In this document: positions 1 through 11,465 of the stretch, one piece after another
How the letters are laid out: each line of letters starts with the position of its first letter
Position numbering within the stretch: the stretch's first letter is position 1
Source: Xestospongia bergquistia
Lineage: Eukaryota > Porifera > Demospongiae > Haplosclerida > Petrosiidae
Direction of reading: 5' to 3'
DNA length: 64,000 bases
NCBI GenBank assembly: GCA_963965975.1
Contig: OZ014425.1
Span: 3,857,501-3,921,500 of the forward strand
Notes under the pieces: generated by a model
Told to the model about the DNA's origin: nothing
Databases searched by the model: none
The model's input: the letters and a program-made list of their open reading frames with translations, nothing else
Made by a program: the position numbers and the translations under genes

Positions 1-930
1 TCAAGGTCAAGGTCAAGGTCAACATTAGCAATGGACAAAGATATTGATTACAAAAACAGTTCTCCTCTCTTGTATTAGGTCTCACTATATTCCTAGAGGA
101 CTGGCAGAAAGACAGTTTTGTGTCTCAATCCTTTATTTGTCTGCCAGGGAGTCCATGTCATGTGTGGATCATTTTAATACACAACAAAATATGAGCTTCT
201 GTTGAACAAATAGGCATTGCTAGATAGTGGACCCAAAGTGAATATTCATTACAGTTATTAAGTAAAATTATATCTACATAATAAGTTTCAAAAAGGTTAA
301 ATACTGTAGCAGGAGCAATTGTGATCCATCTGGTTAATATTTCCAATGTGAGAAACAGAAGATTTATTATATCAATTTATGTGGACAAATGGTTGATTTA
401 GGTTAACAGACTAGGTAGCTCACAATCACGTACTGTAAAATGGACAATTTTTAAGAGTTACAATGTCAGATATCTTTGTTCAGAATGGATAATTTAAGTT
501 TGACTCTCCTTTTCTCTAGGGAAGGCAATTTGGTGAGTATTTGAAGCTCCTGGCAAATAGCCCACCAAGGAATAACCATTCTGATAAGCAAATGTTTGGA
601 CATGTTCAACTTTAATTAATTAACATTATGTAGAGTGCTTAACACTATGTAGAGTACAATGTTCTCAAATTAACTGTGTAGTGGGTGTTTCAGCCACATA
701 CGTACATATAAAATGTACAGCCTGACCTTGCAATGTACTTTGACCTATAGACACAGGCCAATTGAACAGTAGACAGTTAATTCTTATTTACAAAACTATA
801 TAATTATAATTATATAGTATATATAGTACAAATATATTAATCATTGAAAAGATATATTGTATATTTGTAGTAATCATAAATTAAATTATCAACTGTTGTT
901 TGTATGTATGTATTTGATAATATATAAACT
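1..930. other. Non-coding AT-rich stretch
   Basis: No convincing exon was found on either strand. The first 23 bases are a short tandem array of the hexamer TCAAGG. The rest is AT-rich with scattered stops in all frames. A tiny segment near 520-535 has an acceptor-like pyrimidine tract and a GTGAGT donor, but is too short to assign. Confidence 0.5.
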
Positions 931-944
931 TGGCCCATGCAGAG

Positions 945-1625
945 ACAAAACAATAACACTAAAATTAAAACAGTTTGGATTATAGGATGTAATTATAAAA
1001 TTTATTATACGTTATTGCATTTTCATTATAATTCGTTGATAAGGAAATTACTTAATTGCTCATCCATCTTGCCAATAATGGTCTGCTAAATCAACAATAT
1101 CAATTAAAATAGTATTGATAACATTTACAATTGCTTGTTACAGTACATATATTGGCAAAAGGGAAACTGAAAGATTTGATCTGTCACCTGGATTAGGTCT
1201 GTTACCTGGATTCTAGATCTGTTCCAATATAGCTGAACATAACTTACCAGAATGCAATAAATTAAAGAAATCTAGCTATTATCAAAACTAAATATCAACA
1301 TAATCTTTACATTGATTATATGATTTTTTGACTTTACATGTAGCTGACTGCTATACTCATCATAAAGGACTTGACACAAACATTGTTTAAATTTTATGAT
1401 ACCTATTTTGACAAACCTCTGGTCAATGATGCTACACATTCTATCCTAGAAACATATATACATATATCATATTATATCTATGATGTCACATATATGATCT
1501 TTACTTCCTACACACAAACACAATTAAGTCTGTGGGCAGAGACTCTATTCTCATAAATTGCTTTTACACACTAAATTACAGTTTTCATTTGATAGAAAGG
1601 AACAATTAGTAAAGATAGAGTACCT
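945..1625 (+). pseudogene. Decayed third copy of the CUB-domain secreted gene
   Basis: Several blocks in the same order resemble the two intact CUB genes at 4294 and 9298. The promoter-proximal motif AACAATAACACTAA lies near 950. A block at 1240-1295 matches the CUB exon 3' end (LPGC-KLSKS region). A block at 1370-1430 translates to a short peptide with FYDTYFDKPL, matching FYDSYLDKTL of the intact genes. A block at 1530-1615 matches their exons 4 and 5 (FSHN and the KKEQL segment). The CUB domain itself is not recognisable and reading frames are broken. This is inferred to be an old degenerate copy, so the family once had at least three members here. Confidence 0.6.
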
Positions 1626-1906
1626 TTATGAGTGTTAATTATGTAAACATAATATTATAAGCTTGACCAATATTCCACTGTAGATGCTATCACAGATTAG
1701 GGTTAAAATTTCTACATAATTATTAGCTATTACTAATTCACAAGAACCTCTTTAAGAGAAAGGAATAGTGTTAATTAAAAAATTAGATCAAGTATTGAAT
1801 GTCATGAATGTTGGTGTTGATCAGTGTGAACAGAAATAAAACAGTCAAAGTTTAAATGTTTAAATGGTATACAAGTATATGGAGTGGAATTTTGTTGTAC
1901 TTAATA

Positions 1907-2745
1907 TTAAACAGCTAAGAGAGAGAGAGAGCTAATTAAAACATTTCTATAGATAATAATTAAACTTACAGCAAGTTTCTTTACATTCGTCCTCAGATAT
2001 AAAGTTATTATCATTACCATCACATCCACCATAAAGAAAAACTTCACAGCGTTTAGTTTGAAAATTGAAGAACCAGCATGTCATTGGTACTTTGCAAGGA
2101 CCAACATTTTTCTCCTGCACACAAACCTGGCTAACTTTAGCATCATGATCTTCTACACGTCCTTAATAAAAATTAAATTATATTGTATTAATAGAGTGGT
2201 ATTACCTCTTCCACATTTTGATAAACACTCGCTCTTAGTCATAAAGTTGTTGTCATTTCCAGAACAACCTCCATAAGAAAACTCTTCACATGTTCCATTC
2301 TTTTTGTTAAAATATGAACGAGTCATGTTAGCCATACAAGGACCAGCTTCAGGGAGAAGATAACAAGAATCCTTGTCATCGTCTATAGGAGATAAACAGA
2401 GGTGATGTTAGAACACATATTATGTACTTTTCAGAATCATACTTATACTGTCATAGTGAAACGTCATGCATGATAGATTAAATAGCAAATTAATACATTA
2501 GGATTCACAAGTAAGCTCTACAAGGTAAGATTATTGTAGTATTATATAGCTAGTTCGATATAAGCATTTATATTACTGATAAAATGTTGAACCAGATTGA
2601 CTTTACTTGTTTATGCAGCCATTTTTACTACTTTAACTTTACATGTTACTAAAGTTATAGGATTTAGGTGGATTTAAGCCTTGAGGCAGTCATATTTGTT
2701 TTTGACATAATCATTCTGCATCAAGAACACACACACATAATATAT

Positions 2746-2808
<63 letters not shown>

Positions 2809-3115
2809 ATATTATACACACACAATATTGTGTAAACAGGTCTCTTGTTTGGACATTAATAAATAAACATAGATGTTTAATTTAATTATAACAATGTCTA
2901 TAGCTAGAGGGCAGTGCATAGAGTCTACACTTCATTGTATGGATTTCTTGTCCAACATTTAGATACTAGTCAGTATTATTAATATTAAACCTGAAGACTA
3001 TCCATCCTTTTAATAAAATTACGACATGATTAGTAAGGAACTCACGATGAAAAAATTCTCCACTGGCAAAGTAGATAACTGTCAGGACGACAATTGTCAC
3101 TGAATAGACACCTCA
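1907..3115 (-). CDS. Two-domain Kunitz (BPTI) protease-inhibitor protein, start exon frame-disrupted
   Basis: Minus-strand exons: about 3115-3046 (signal peptide), 2382-2206 (Kunitz 1), 2161-1970 (Kunitz 2) and 1914-1907 (last 8 nt with TAA). All junctions are GT-AG with matching phase. Each domain shows the family hallmarks: GPC near the binding loop, the YGGC(S/D)GNDNNF core and a final EC...C pair, with six cysteines per domain. The exon at 3046-3115 gives a hydrophobic leader (VTIVVLTVIYFASG) in the frame that splices into Kunitz 1. That frame opens directly after a TGA, while the only nearby ATG (about 3116) is one base out of frame. Either the start exon has an indel or an unseen upstream exon supplies the Met. 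Kunitz proteins usually act as secreted serine-protease inhibitors; the target here is unknown. Confidence 0.75.
2738..2815. repeat. AT-dinucleotide microsatellite
   Basis: A (TA)n run flanked by short GTAT repeats lies in the first intron of the Kunitz gene. Confidence 0.9.
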
Positions 3116-3119
3116 TCTT

Positions 3120-3691
3120 ACAGCAACTTTGAAAGGCGGAGCCGAAGTTCTGAAGGTGGGGCTATACTCCGTGTCTCTATTACAACTGGACACCCACAGT
3201 AACTAAGATACCTTAGGTTAATCTCTAAGACTAAAAACATTATAATTTCACTGCAATGTGTATATATGCATAGTTACTTTGAATATTGCTATATAGTATC
3301 ATAATAGTGTTAATATGTGGTACTATATACTATCATAATTTTTTCCCTCAAGTGTAGTTTGTTCATATTTCTCTTTGGATCTTTGGATAATGAGGTAATG
3401 TATATGTGACCAGACTGTGTGCTTTCCAAGCTAAAATTAAAATACATCATTGTTCAATTTTATAGATCTGAACAAATTTTGAGTCAATATGTTATGTGTA
3501 CTAAACACATGTTGACTCAAATTTGTTCAAAATACACCATGTTATGTATTTTAATGTGATTGTTGTTGATGTAAAAGTATTTGTTTTCAATAAACAGCTT
3601 CATATTGTCAGATGTTTGTGAAAACTGCTCATTGTTAATTTTGGTTTAGCCTTCATACTTAAGTAATTTACATTATTTAGTTGTAAATAAT

Positions 3692-3747
<56 letters not shown>

Positions 3748-4293
3748 CTCACTCTCTCTCTCTCTCTCTCTCTCTTTCTTTTTCTCTCACTCTCTCTCTC
3801 TATATATATATCTCTCTCACTCTCTCTCTTAAATGTGTGTATTTCTCCTTCAATACATTATACAGTTATGGTTGGTAACAGACAAACACAAGATAAAACT
3901 AACGATCAGGATGTCACTTGTTATCAAAAATACATAAACATCAGATCACATTGTCATATAATTGGAAATTACATAATCTCATCTTTCTGATCAGACTTAT
4001 TAACATACATATACACATGCATGCATATTTTAAAGCATGTCATGTCATGATCAAATGCAGCTAGTGAAATGCCAAGTCACTGTTTGTGTATTGTGTGCAT
4101 GGTAATATATAAATTTAACTCATATAGAAAACATTAAAGAACAAACAATAACACTAACTATGATCAACAGTTTGTATAAGATATAAATGATTATCTTTCA
4201 CTATTACATGTAGCATTTTCAATACAGAGTGTTTGGTATAAATTTGGGTGAGAAAATTAAGGATAAAGAATTGTCCTGTACATTTACCAAACA
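3120..4293. repeat. Intergenic stretch with an interrupted (CT)n tract at 3694-3830
   Basis: No exon is seen between the Kunitz start exon and the first CUB gene. The stretch holds an interrupted CT microsatellite (3694-3830, with TTTC, CACT and TATATA interruptions). It also holds a small palindromic zone at 3470-3530, where an ATTTTGAGTCAA-type segment recurs in inverted form. From about 4082 onward it matches the sequence upstream of the second CUB gene (9103 onward), so this is the left end of a tandem duplication. Confidence 0.8.
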
Positions 4294-5516
4294 ATGCTCT
4301 CAACTAAAATAGTGCTGGTAGTTTGTCTATCAGTTTTAGTTGGTTCTACAAATTTTGTTAATGGAGAAACTTGTCAAGTAAATGAGTTGGTTTACCATCT
4401 TGATTTGGTAAAATGCCCATCAGCACATTTCCCTTCCAGAAAGTGAGTCACTATGTACAACTAAGTTAAGTGTCATCAAATACTCCTTTTATAGCGCAAC
4501 TATTACTTATCGTACCTGGATATACCTGAACTTCTTTACTGGTACATTTGCCTGCTGGCCAATAACTGTTCGAAGTGAACAATACTCTAATAACCTTTCT
4601 CTTTTCATTCTGAAAAGCCATGGACATCCATCAAATAACTATGAAGCAGAAACCTTGCAATATTTCATTGTTCAATGCCCTTCAGGATACGAAGGTCAAA
4701 TCATGCATGAGGCCACTCAGTTAGAACCTCGTAAAACAATTGGAGATGTAGACGTTTGTGTAGACTACATTCATCTTTACTATCCTAAAACCAATTCAAA
4801 TTGTTATGTATGTGGAAATGAGACCACAACAACAAAATGTATGTTTAGTGAATTTGAAGGGAATCTTAATCTTACATTTCGTTCTGGACCTTCAAATAAC
4901 TATGCAGGATTCAAATTTAGCATATCCTGTTATGTTGCAGCTGAACAAAACTTACCAGGATGCATCAAATTAAGCAAATCTATTTATTGGAGTAGCTATA
5001 TGTCAACACAATCTTTGTATGGAGGTGACAGGCAAAATTTCATTCAAGTAAGACATTGTACTTCTACAGTTGCATTGATGATATGACCTTTATTTTGTAT
5101 ATAGCTGGCCGCAACACTCAACAGTGTTCCAAATGACTCAACAGAAATATTATTTGAATTTTATGATAGTTATTTGGACAAAACTCTGACTAGCGATGGT
5201 AATCATTTACTACATATCATGGTATCACTATTGTTCTAATTTTATTTTCTAGTTGATTCACACAAACATATTTTGGCTCTTGCTATTGTTACTGAAAAAT
5301 GTTGTGATGCTGCAATTAAGTCTGTGGGTAGAGAGATATTGAAACTATTTTCTCATAACTTGGTGTTGCATACCAAACTACAATTTTGGAAAGGTAACTC
5401 TTTCAAGTTGTTTGTGTTACTCAAAATTATTTGTTTTTGTTTTTGTTTTTGTTTTGCTAGCAAAAAAGGAACAATTGCAACATAGGAATGAAGAACTCTT
5501 TTATGATAGTTACTGA
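4294..5516 (+). CDS. Secreted CUB-domain protein, copy A
   Basis: Five exons: 4294-4442, 4495-5047, 5105-5198, 5253-5393, 5461-5516. They total 993 nt (330 aa plus stop) and all phases agree. Residues 1-24 form a signal peptide ending near NG|ETC. The middle (about residues 60-210) is a CUB domain: an SNNYE start, C(P)SGY, the C-V-DYIHLYYP strand, CYVCG and the LTFRSGPS-NYAGF end, with paired cysteines. The last ~110 residues, including EKCCDAAIKSVGREIL, match no family I recognise. No membrane segment or anchor is seen, so it is probably extracellular. The ATG at 4294 directly precedes the leader. It is nearly identical to the copy at 9298, although neighbouring duplicated genes in this unit have decayed. 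Its binding partner is unknown. Confidence 0.88.
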
Positions 5517-5868
5517 AGAAACAAACATTTTCTTAGTTTTCCATTACTGCACTAGTACATGCACTCATTACAATAATAGCTGTATACATATATTAGCAAC
5601 AAAATCTTGAAAGAACAATTTTGTATCCATTGTTTTTGTTAGAGCTAGAGTATAATACCTTCACAATTTCATTTTACACTATGTATAATCAAGAGAGAGT
5701 TTTTCAAATAATGATCTGGTTACCTGTGTATAAATATGAATGTTTTGGCACATGCACGACAAAGTCAATTATAATGTGAATATTCCCAGTTGCTGTCATT
5801 ATACCTGTATGAGTGTGTAGGCATTTAGACACTGGCATTCTAAGAAATTGAATAAATCAAAGCACAAA

Positions 5869-6165
5869 AAGATCAAAAATTGTGCAAACATTGATCCTAA
5901 AATTTCTGAGTTTCTTTGCAAACAAGTTTTGCTCTAACATTAATGTATTTCCATCAATTTCTCCCAATTTGTATAATATAATAAATTGCATGGATAACAA
6001 AATGTGAAAGCTTTCAACCGTATCACTAGATCTGATTCTTTCTTGGTGTGGTCCTTCGAACTAGCCTTTTCGTCTTGTGGTAAGTTTGTGTATGTAAGTG
6101 CTTCTGTTTTCTTTTGTAGCTTGCACGAGTGAATGTTTTCTCCATTGATATTAGATATAGAATAC
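5869..6165 (+). pseudogene. Remnant of the 167-aa secreted gene with an internal inversion
   Basis: Aligned with the intact gene at 10915-11561, this stretch starts inside exon 2 (the NC-IDPKISEF region). It lacks the promoter, the leader exon and the first ~50 codons. From about 5936 to 6066 the order is reversed: the segment matching GGACCACACC of the intact gene is present as its reverse complement. The conserved last exon (C-SECFLH) survives near 6118-6150 in the normal orientation. It cannot encode the intact protein. Confidence 0.8.
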
Positions 6166-6259
6166 TGTACTTCATCATATTCATATCTATTTCAACAATA
6201 GCACATTTATAAATAATATTAACTAAATTCACGTGAAACAATTTAAGGTTGATAGTGGA

Positions 6260-6400
6260 GGAACATCCAGGTGTACAAACCATTTGCTGAGGAATTACCT
6301 ACCTGGATTTGGCAGCATGCTGCAAAAGCTATGCCAGTCATGTATGTAATCATGATGTTTTACTATGCAGGGTGGATGTTGTTACTCTAAACTTGGATGT
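6260..6400. repeat. Duplicated segment with a short shared open frame
   Basis: Closely matches 11845-11975. On the plus strand both copies keep an open frame containing KPFAEELPTWIWQH followed by a hydrophobic MYV-MMFYYAGWML stretch. No start, splice sites or known family were found. It could be an exon of an unrecognised gene or chance conservation after the block duplication. Confidence 0.5.
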
Positions 6401-7682
6401 GTTTACATAGGTACACTCATGTTACAATACTACTGTATTGATATTGAATTTGTAGTAACAACATAAAACAACTCTGGGCTCCACAAAACCAAAACTAGTG
6501 TAACTCAATAATTAAAGCCAATTAAGAAGTCAAAAGGTAATAATTGAAGCCGTGAGCAGGAGCATATGTAACCAATCAGTAGTTACATATAAGCAAGGTC
6601 TGGATTGGATTGCTTATATGTATGTAAGCAATCCATATGCTGACTATATATAAACATATTTTGCAAACTGTATAGTTATCTCACAACACAAAGCTAAGTA
6701 CTTAAGCAAAATTGATCATTTTTTGTCAAATGCAACCTAAATAATCATGCAACTGATTGAAATAACACACTAATTTTTTAGTAATGAATTGCATATTAAT
6801 TTTGCTCAGATTCTGTTCTCAGTCAGCTTGTAATTAAAAGTATCACTAGTTTCATTCTCATTTTCGAGTGCTGATAAAGTGGATTCCTGTAAGAGATGCC
6901 AACATACTACTTGCAGACTATGTGGTCTATATTTTGAAGTATTATGAGAATGATGTGATTAAAATATGTACATCTGGTACTCAAGTGGTGGTAACAATTG
7001 ATAAGAATGAAATTAGAAAAGATGATATTTATGTAGTTGCAAATAGTCAAATACCAAGAGATACAAAGGAAATTTTTTTTACCATCAATAGGAAGTCAAA
7101 GTAAGCCATATAGCTTTGATAAATTATTTATAATTGCTCTGTAGATATCAAATGTAAACCATCTACTGGATTAATTAAAATTACAATAAAACTCACTAAA
7201 CCAAGGAAACTATCATCAGAGTTTAACAGCAGAAATGAAGCTATATTTAAAGATCTGATTAAAGATATAATCAGACTCGTTGATATTCCTAAAAATTGTG
7301 CTATTCTTGATCCTAAAATTGAAAGCATGATGATTACTGGAAAATGGAAACTTTCTAAAACGAAAACAAAGATTAAATTAAAAACAAAGGAAAAATTTCA
7401 ACTAAAAAAACAAAAAGTGAGAACAAAGGAAAGAAAGGGAAAACTAAAAGGACAAAAGGAACCAAGGGATCTAAAGTAGTTGCTGATGTACTTTTATTCT
7501 GCAACTCATGTGAGCTTGAGCGTCAGATGAACTAACCTATTGGGCTAAAAAAGTCAAAAGTATAAAGTGTTCACTAGAGGAATATCATTTAGTGTTAGTA
7601 CAAAGCTGCTTGAATTTATATAGACTTGTTATTATCTATTTTCATTGTAGATTGCCCCAGAGAGTGCCTTGCAAATGACTAA
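6400..7682 (+). pseudogene. Remnant of the Ig-Ig-FN3 secreted gene: Ig exons deleted
   Basis: The promoter-proximal sequence of the intact gene (about 12030-12145) is joined at about 6475-6483 to its intron 3. This removes the start codon, the leader and both Ig exons. The FN3 exon (about 6811-7100) remains, but a longer T run before ACCATCAATAGG shifts its frame. The Lys-rich exon (from 7145) has small deletions and stops. The final exon (7651-7682, CPRECLAND) is recognisable. It is a non-functional paralogue of 12148-14316. Confidence 0.85.
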
Positions 7683-7746
7683 TTTATAATTATATTTATT
7701 TGGAAATAATATTAAAAGAGGTGTGTCGTTTCTTACCCACGTGTGC

Positions 7747-8233
7747 ATGATGGCTTCCACATGTGAGTAAGAAACGATCATGAGAGTAAGATCGCTTTTT
7801 AAGATCAGGTACAACCATATAAACGGCTATTAACTTATTTTACTGCTATCGCAGGTACAACCTAATCTTATTGCTATATGTTATTCATTAGGCCAGGGGC
7901 TCCTTTACCAGATTAGTTACGTGAGTGGTCTCCAACTGTGTTCCTGGCATCAGTAATGGGATTTTTGTTTGGAGGGTTTCTTGGGGCACAATGGGCAGCA
8001 TAATAATATATAGCTATGAATCATAATACAAAATTTACTCATGCTATGCAGGCACAGGTATATTAATGTAAGCATATTCCTATTATCACTTATGTGATAC
8101 ATTATATTGGTTATATTACATTGATGTACTATTGTACTCAGAGAGAACTACATGGAGCTGCTATGTTAGGGTTTGTAAGACAAGGAGCAAAGTGGGGTTG
8201 GAAGATGGGTGTTTTTGCTGGTCTCTTTCGAAA
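7747..8233 (+). pseudogene. Truncated TIMMDC1-like copy (exons 1-3)
   Basis: Matches exons 1, 2 and 3 of the intact gene at 14398-15759. Exon 1 has a stop after six codons (ATGATGGCTTCCACATGTGAG then TAA, in frame). Exon 2 has GAT TAG where the intact copy has GAT GAG. Exon 3 breaks off after GCTGGTCTCTTT and runs straight into formin intron 2 sequence (compare 16775), so exons 4-7 and formin exons 1-2 are deleted. Confidence 0.88.
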
Positions 8234-9102
8234 TCTGACATTCCAAATTGATTGATGCTTTTAAGCGAAGATCAATATAATCTTTTTAATGTTCTATATA
8301 GACAAAAATTAAAATAAAAGATACAATTTCTGTATGTAAAGTATTTATAGTATTTTTATTCTTTCATTCCAACAGAAATTCAGTGGACAAAACCATCACT
8401 TTAGCAAGCTCATACAAGAATTACGTTCTAGTCAAACAGATGAGTATGGCTCCTGTATATTAGCTTTAATCAACTGTTTGATTGCATCATCAGCTAATTT
8501 GAATGAACGAGTTCGTATTCGTAATGAGATGATTGGTAAGTTATAAACAGTCACTATTAATATGATTCATAACATAAAACAAGACACATGAGTTAAATAT
8601 AAGTTTAGTATTTTAATTTAACTGTACATGACATACATAGTACATGTATATAACATCCTCATACTGCATGTATAACATATCATGTATACACTTAATTACT
8701 GTTACTGACTGTCTGATGTGCACTTCAATGTGTCTTAAATTTATAATTAACCAAATTATATCTAATCAATGTAGTAAAATGACACAAGTATTATCTGTTA
8801 TAGCTTTACAGTTGCCAGATATATTGTCTACTTTGAAGTGAGTTGATTACAATAATATAATGTATTAATAGGACTATTGCTATAAACAATAGTCAACAGA
8901 TATAAATTGATCTATTGATCTTTTATTTATAGAAACTCTTGACTGTTCATGTTTTGTTTGAAGGTAATTTGCTACATGACACTGATAATGGGTAATATTG
9001 TCAATGGAGTAAGTCTGTTTATATATCAGGCTCACCACATAAAATATTTTTCTGACAGGGTATGTGGACGATGCTTATGGATTTACAGTGAGTTTACTGC
9101 AA
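8234..9102 (+). pseudogene. Formin (INF2-like) fragments at the right end of the tandem duplicate
   Basis: Pieces match the intact formin gene: exon 3 at about 8377-8536 (nearly identical), exon 4 near 8807-8839, the first bases of exon 5 near 8870, and then exons 10-11 at about 8932-9095. Everything between the start of exon 5 and intron 9 is missing. The copy ends inside exon 11, where it abuts the promoter of the second CUB gene. No promoter or start codon precedes it. Confidence 0.85.
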
Positions 9103-9297
9103 TTGTTTGTGTATTGTGTGCATGGTAATATATAAATTTAACTCATAGAAAGCATTAAAGAACAAACAATAACACTAACTATGATTAACAGTTTGTATAA
9201 GATATAAATGATTATCTTTCACTATTACATGTAGTATTTTCAATACAGAGTGTTTGGTATAAAAGGAATAAGAATTGTCTTGTACATTTGTCAAACA

Positions 9298-10501
9298 ATG
9301 TTCTCAACTAAAATAGTGCTGGTAGTTTGTCTATCAGTTTTAGTTGGTTCTACAAATTTTGTTAATGGAGAAACTTGTCAAGTAAATGAATTGGTTTACC
9401 ATCTTGATTTGGTAAAATGCCCATCAGCACATTTCCCTGATACAAAGTGAGTCACTATGTACACTACGTTAAGTGTCATCAAATACTCCTTTTATAGCTC
9501 AGCTGTTACTTATCGTACCTGGATATACTTCAACTACTTTATTGGTACATATACCTGCTTGCCAATATGTGTTCGAAGGAAACAATACTCTAAGACCTGT
9601 TCTCTTTTCATTCTGAAAAGCCATGAATATCCATCGAACTATGAAGCAAAAACCTTGCAATATTTCAATATTCAATGCCCTTCAGGATACGAAGGTCAAA
9701 TCATGCATGAGGCAACTCAGTTAGAACCTCGTAAAACAATTGGAAATGTAGGCGTTTGTGTAGACTACATTCATCTTTACTATCCTAACACCAATTCAAG
9801 TTGTTATGTATGTGGAAATGAGAAACCAACAGAAGAATGTATGTTTAGTGAATTTGAAGGGAATCTTCATGTTACATTTCGTTCTGGACCTTCAAATAAC
9901 TATGCAGGATTCAATTATAGCATATCCTGTTATGTTGCAGCTGAACAAAACTTACCAGGATGCATCAAATTAAGCAAATCTATCTATTGGCGTAGCTATA
10001 TGTCAACACAAACTTTGTATGGAGGTGACAGGCAAAATTTCATTCAAGTAAGACATTGTACTTCTACAATTGCATTGATGATATGACCTTTATTTTGTAT
10101 ATAGCTGGCTGCAACACTCAACAGTGTTCCAAAGGACTCAACAGAAATATTGTTTGAATTTTATGATAGTTATTTGGACAAAACTCTGACTAGTGATGGT
10201 AATCATTTACTACATATCATGGTATCACTATTGTTCTAATTATATTTTCTAGTTGATTCACACAAACATATTTTGGCTCTTGCTATTGTTACTGAAAAAT
10301 GTTGTGATGCTGCAATTAAGTCTGTGGGTAGAGAGATATTGAAACTATTTTCCCATAACTTGGTGTTGCATACCAGACAACAGTTTTGGAAAGGTAACTC
10401 TTTCAAGTTGTTTGTGTTACTCAAAATTATTTGTTTTTTTTCTAGCAAAAAAGGAACAATTGCAACATAGGAATGAAGAACTCTTTTATGATAGTTACTG
10501 A
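9298..10501 (+). CDS. Secreted CUB-domain protein, copy B
   Basis: Five exons: 9298-9446, 9498-10047, 10105-10198, 10253-10393, 10446-10501. They total 990 nt (329 aa plus stop) with the same exon phases as copy A. It has the same signal peptide, CUB domain and unassigned ~110-residue C-terminal region. Differences from copy A are mainly single substitutions near the exon 1/2 junction (PDTK against PSRK) and in the loop after CYVCGNE. An in-frame ATG 48 bases upstream (9250) would lengthen the N-terminus. I prefer 9298 because it gives a clean leader and is the position shared with copy A. Intron 4 is shorter than in copy A, which carries extra GTTTTT units. Confidence 0.88.
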
Positions 10502-10914
10502 AGAAACAAACATTATCTTATTAGTTTTCCATTACTGCACTAGTACATGCACTCATTACAATAATAGCTGTATACATATTAGCAAACAATATCTTTGAAA
10601 GAATAATTTTGTATCCATTGTTTTTGTTAGATTCACAATTTCTTTTTACACAATGTATAATCAAAGAGAGTTTTTCAAATAATGATCTGGTTACCTGTGT
10701 ATAAATATAAATGTTTTAGCACATGCATGCACTATAATGTAAACATTCCCAGTTGCTGTCAATAGACCTGTATGAGTGTGTGGGCATTTAGACACTGTCA
10801 CTCTAAGAAATTGAATAAATCAAAGCGCAAAAGTGATGCATTGTCTCATGGACAAACACTATATAAAGGGTTATATACCTGCTGATGATCATCTAATCCC
10901 ATTTTGTTACAAAT

Positions 10915-11465
10915 ATGAAGGTTGTAATTACCCTTGTTTCAATTGTGTCATTATGCTCTTCAATCATCGCAATAGGTATGTACTAAATTATATATTATAA
11001 GGATTACTCTATCTACAACTAGAGCGATGCCATCCAAGTGAAGGTCACAAGGTTCATCTACAACTTGCTAAAAATACATTAAAAAGTAATGGCTGTCTGT
11101 GTATGGATATTTCAAATAAAGACAACTTTATGAGAAATGTTTTATCATCAGTTCTAAAAGATCAACTTGACAAAAATTGTACAATTATTGATCCTAAAAT
11201 TTCCGAGTTTCATTGCAAACAAGGCAAGGCTGGTTTGAAGGACCACACCAAGAAAGAATCAGATTTAGTGATACGATTGACAACTTTGGTATTTTGTTAT
11301 CCATGTAATTCATTTAATGATACAGATAGAGAGAGTCTAATAAGTTTAGGATTTAAAAAGGAACCCATGAACTTTGAAATTGATGGAGATACATTCACAG
11401 TTGTTGTACGGGAAGAATATAGAATTGATCTATATTGTGGATATTCACCATTAATGTTAGAGTAA
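10915..11465 (+). CDS. Secreted 167-aa protein with a stand-alone DPKI domain
   Basis: Exon 10915-10975 encodes a signal peptide (MKVVITLVSIVSLCSSIIAI) and exon 11023-11465 the rest, ending at TAA 11463-11465; 504 nt in all. The mature part shares a pattern with the last domain of the Ig/FN3 protein at 12148: an early C-P-S, then C-I-DPKI, a variable charged stretch, F-C-PC and a final Y-C. I do not recognise this domain. After the TAA the frame continues open (ACT TCT TGT G), followed by a good donor (GTCAGT at 11476). A conserved last exon (11533-11561, C-SECFLH) follows, exactly as in the Ig/FN3 gene. The product therefore lost about a dozen C-terminal residues to a stop, or the stop is bypassed. 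Confidence 0.75.

Noticed and set aside
6026..6283. Minus-strand frame of 85 codons
   Set aside because: It lies across the inverted part of a pseudogene and a non-coding duplicated segment, with no homology.
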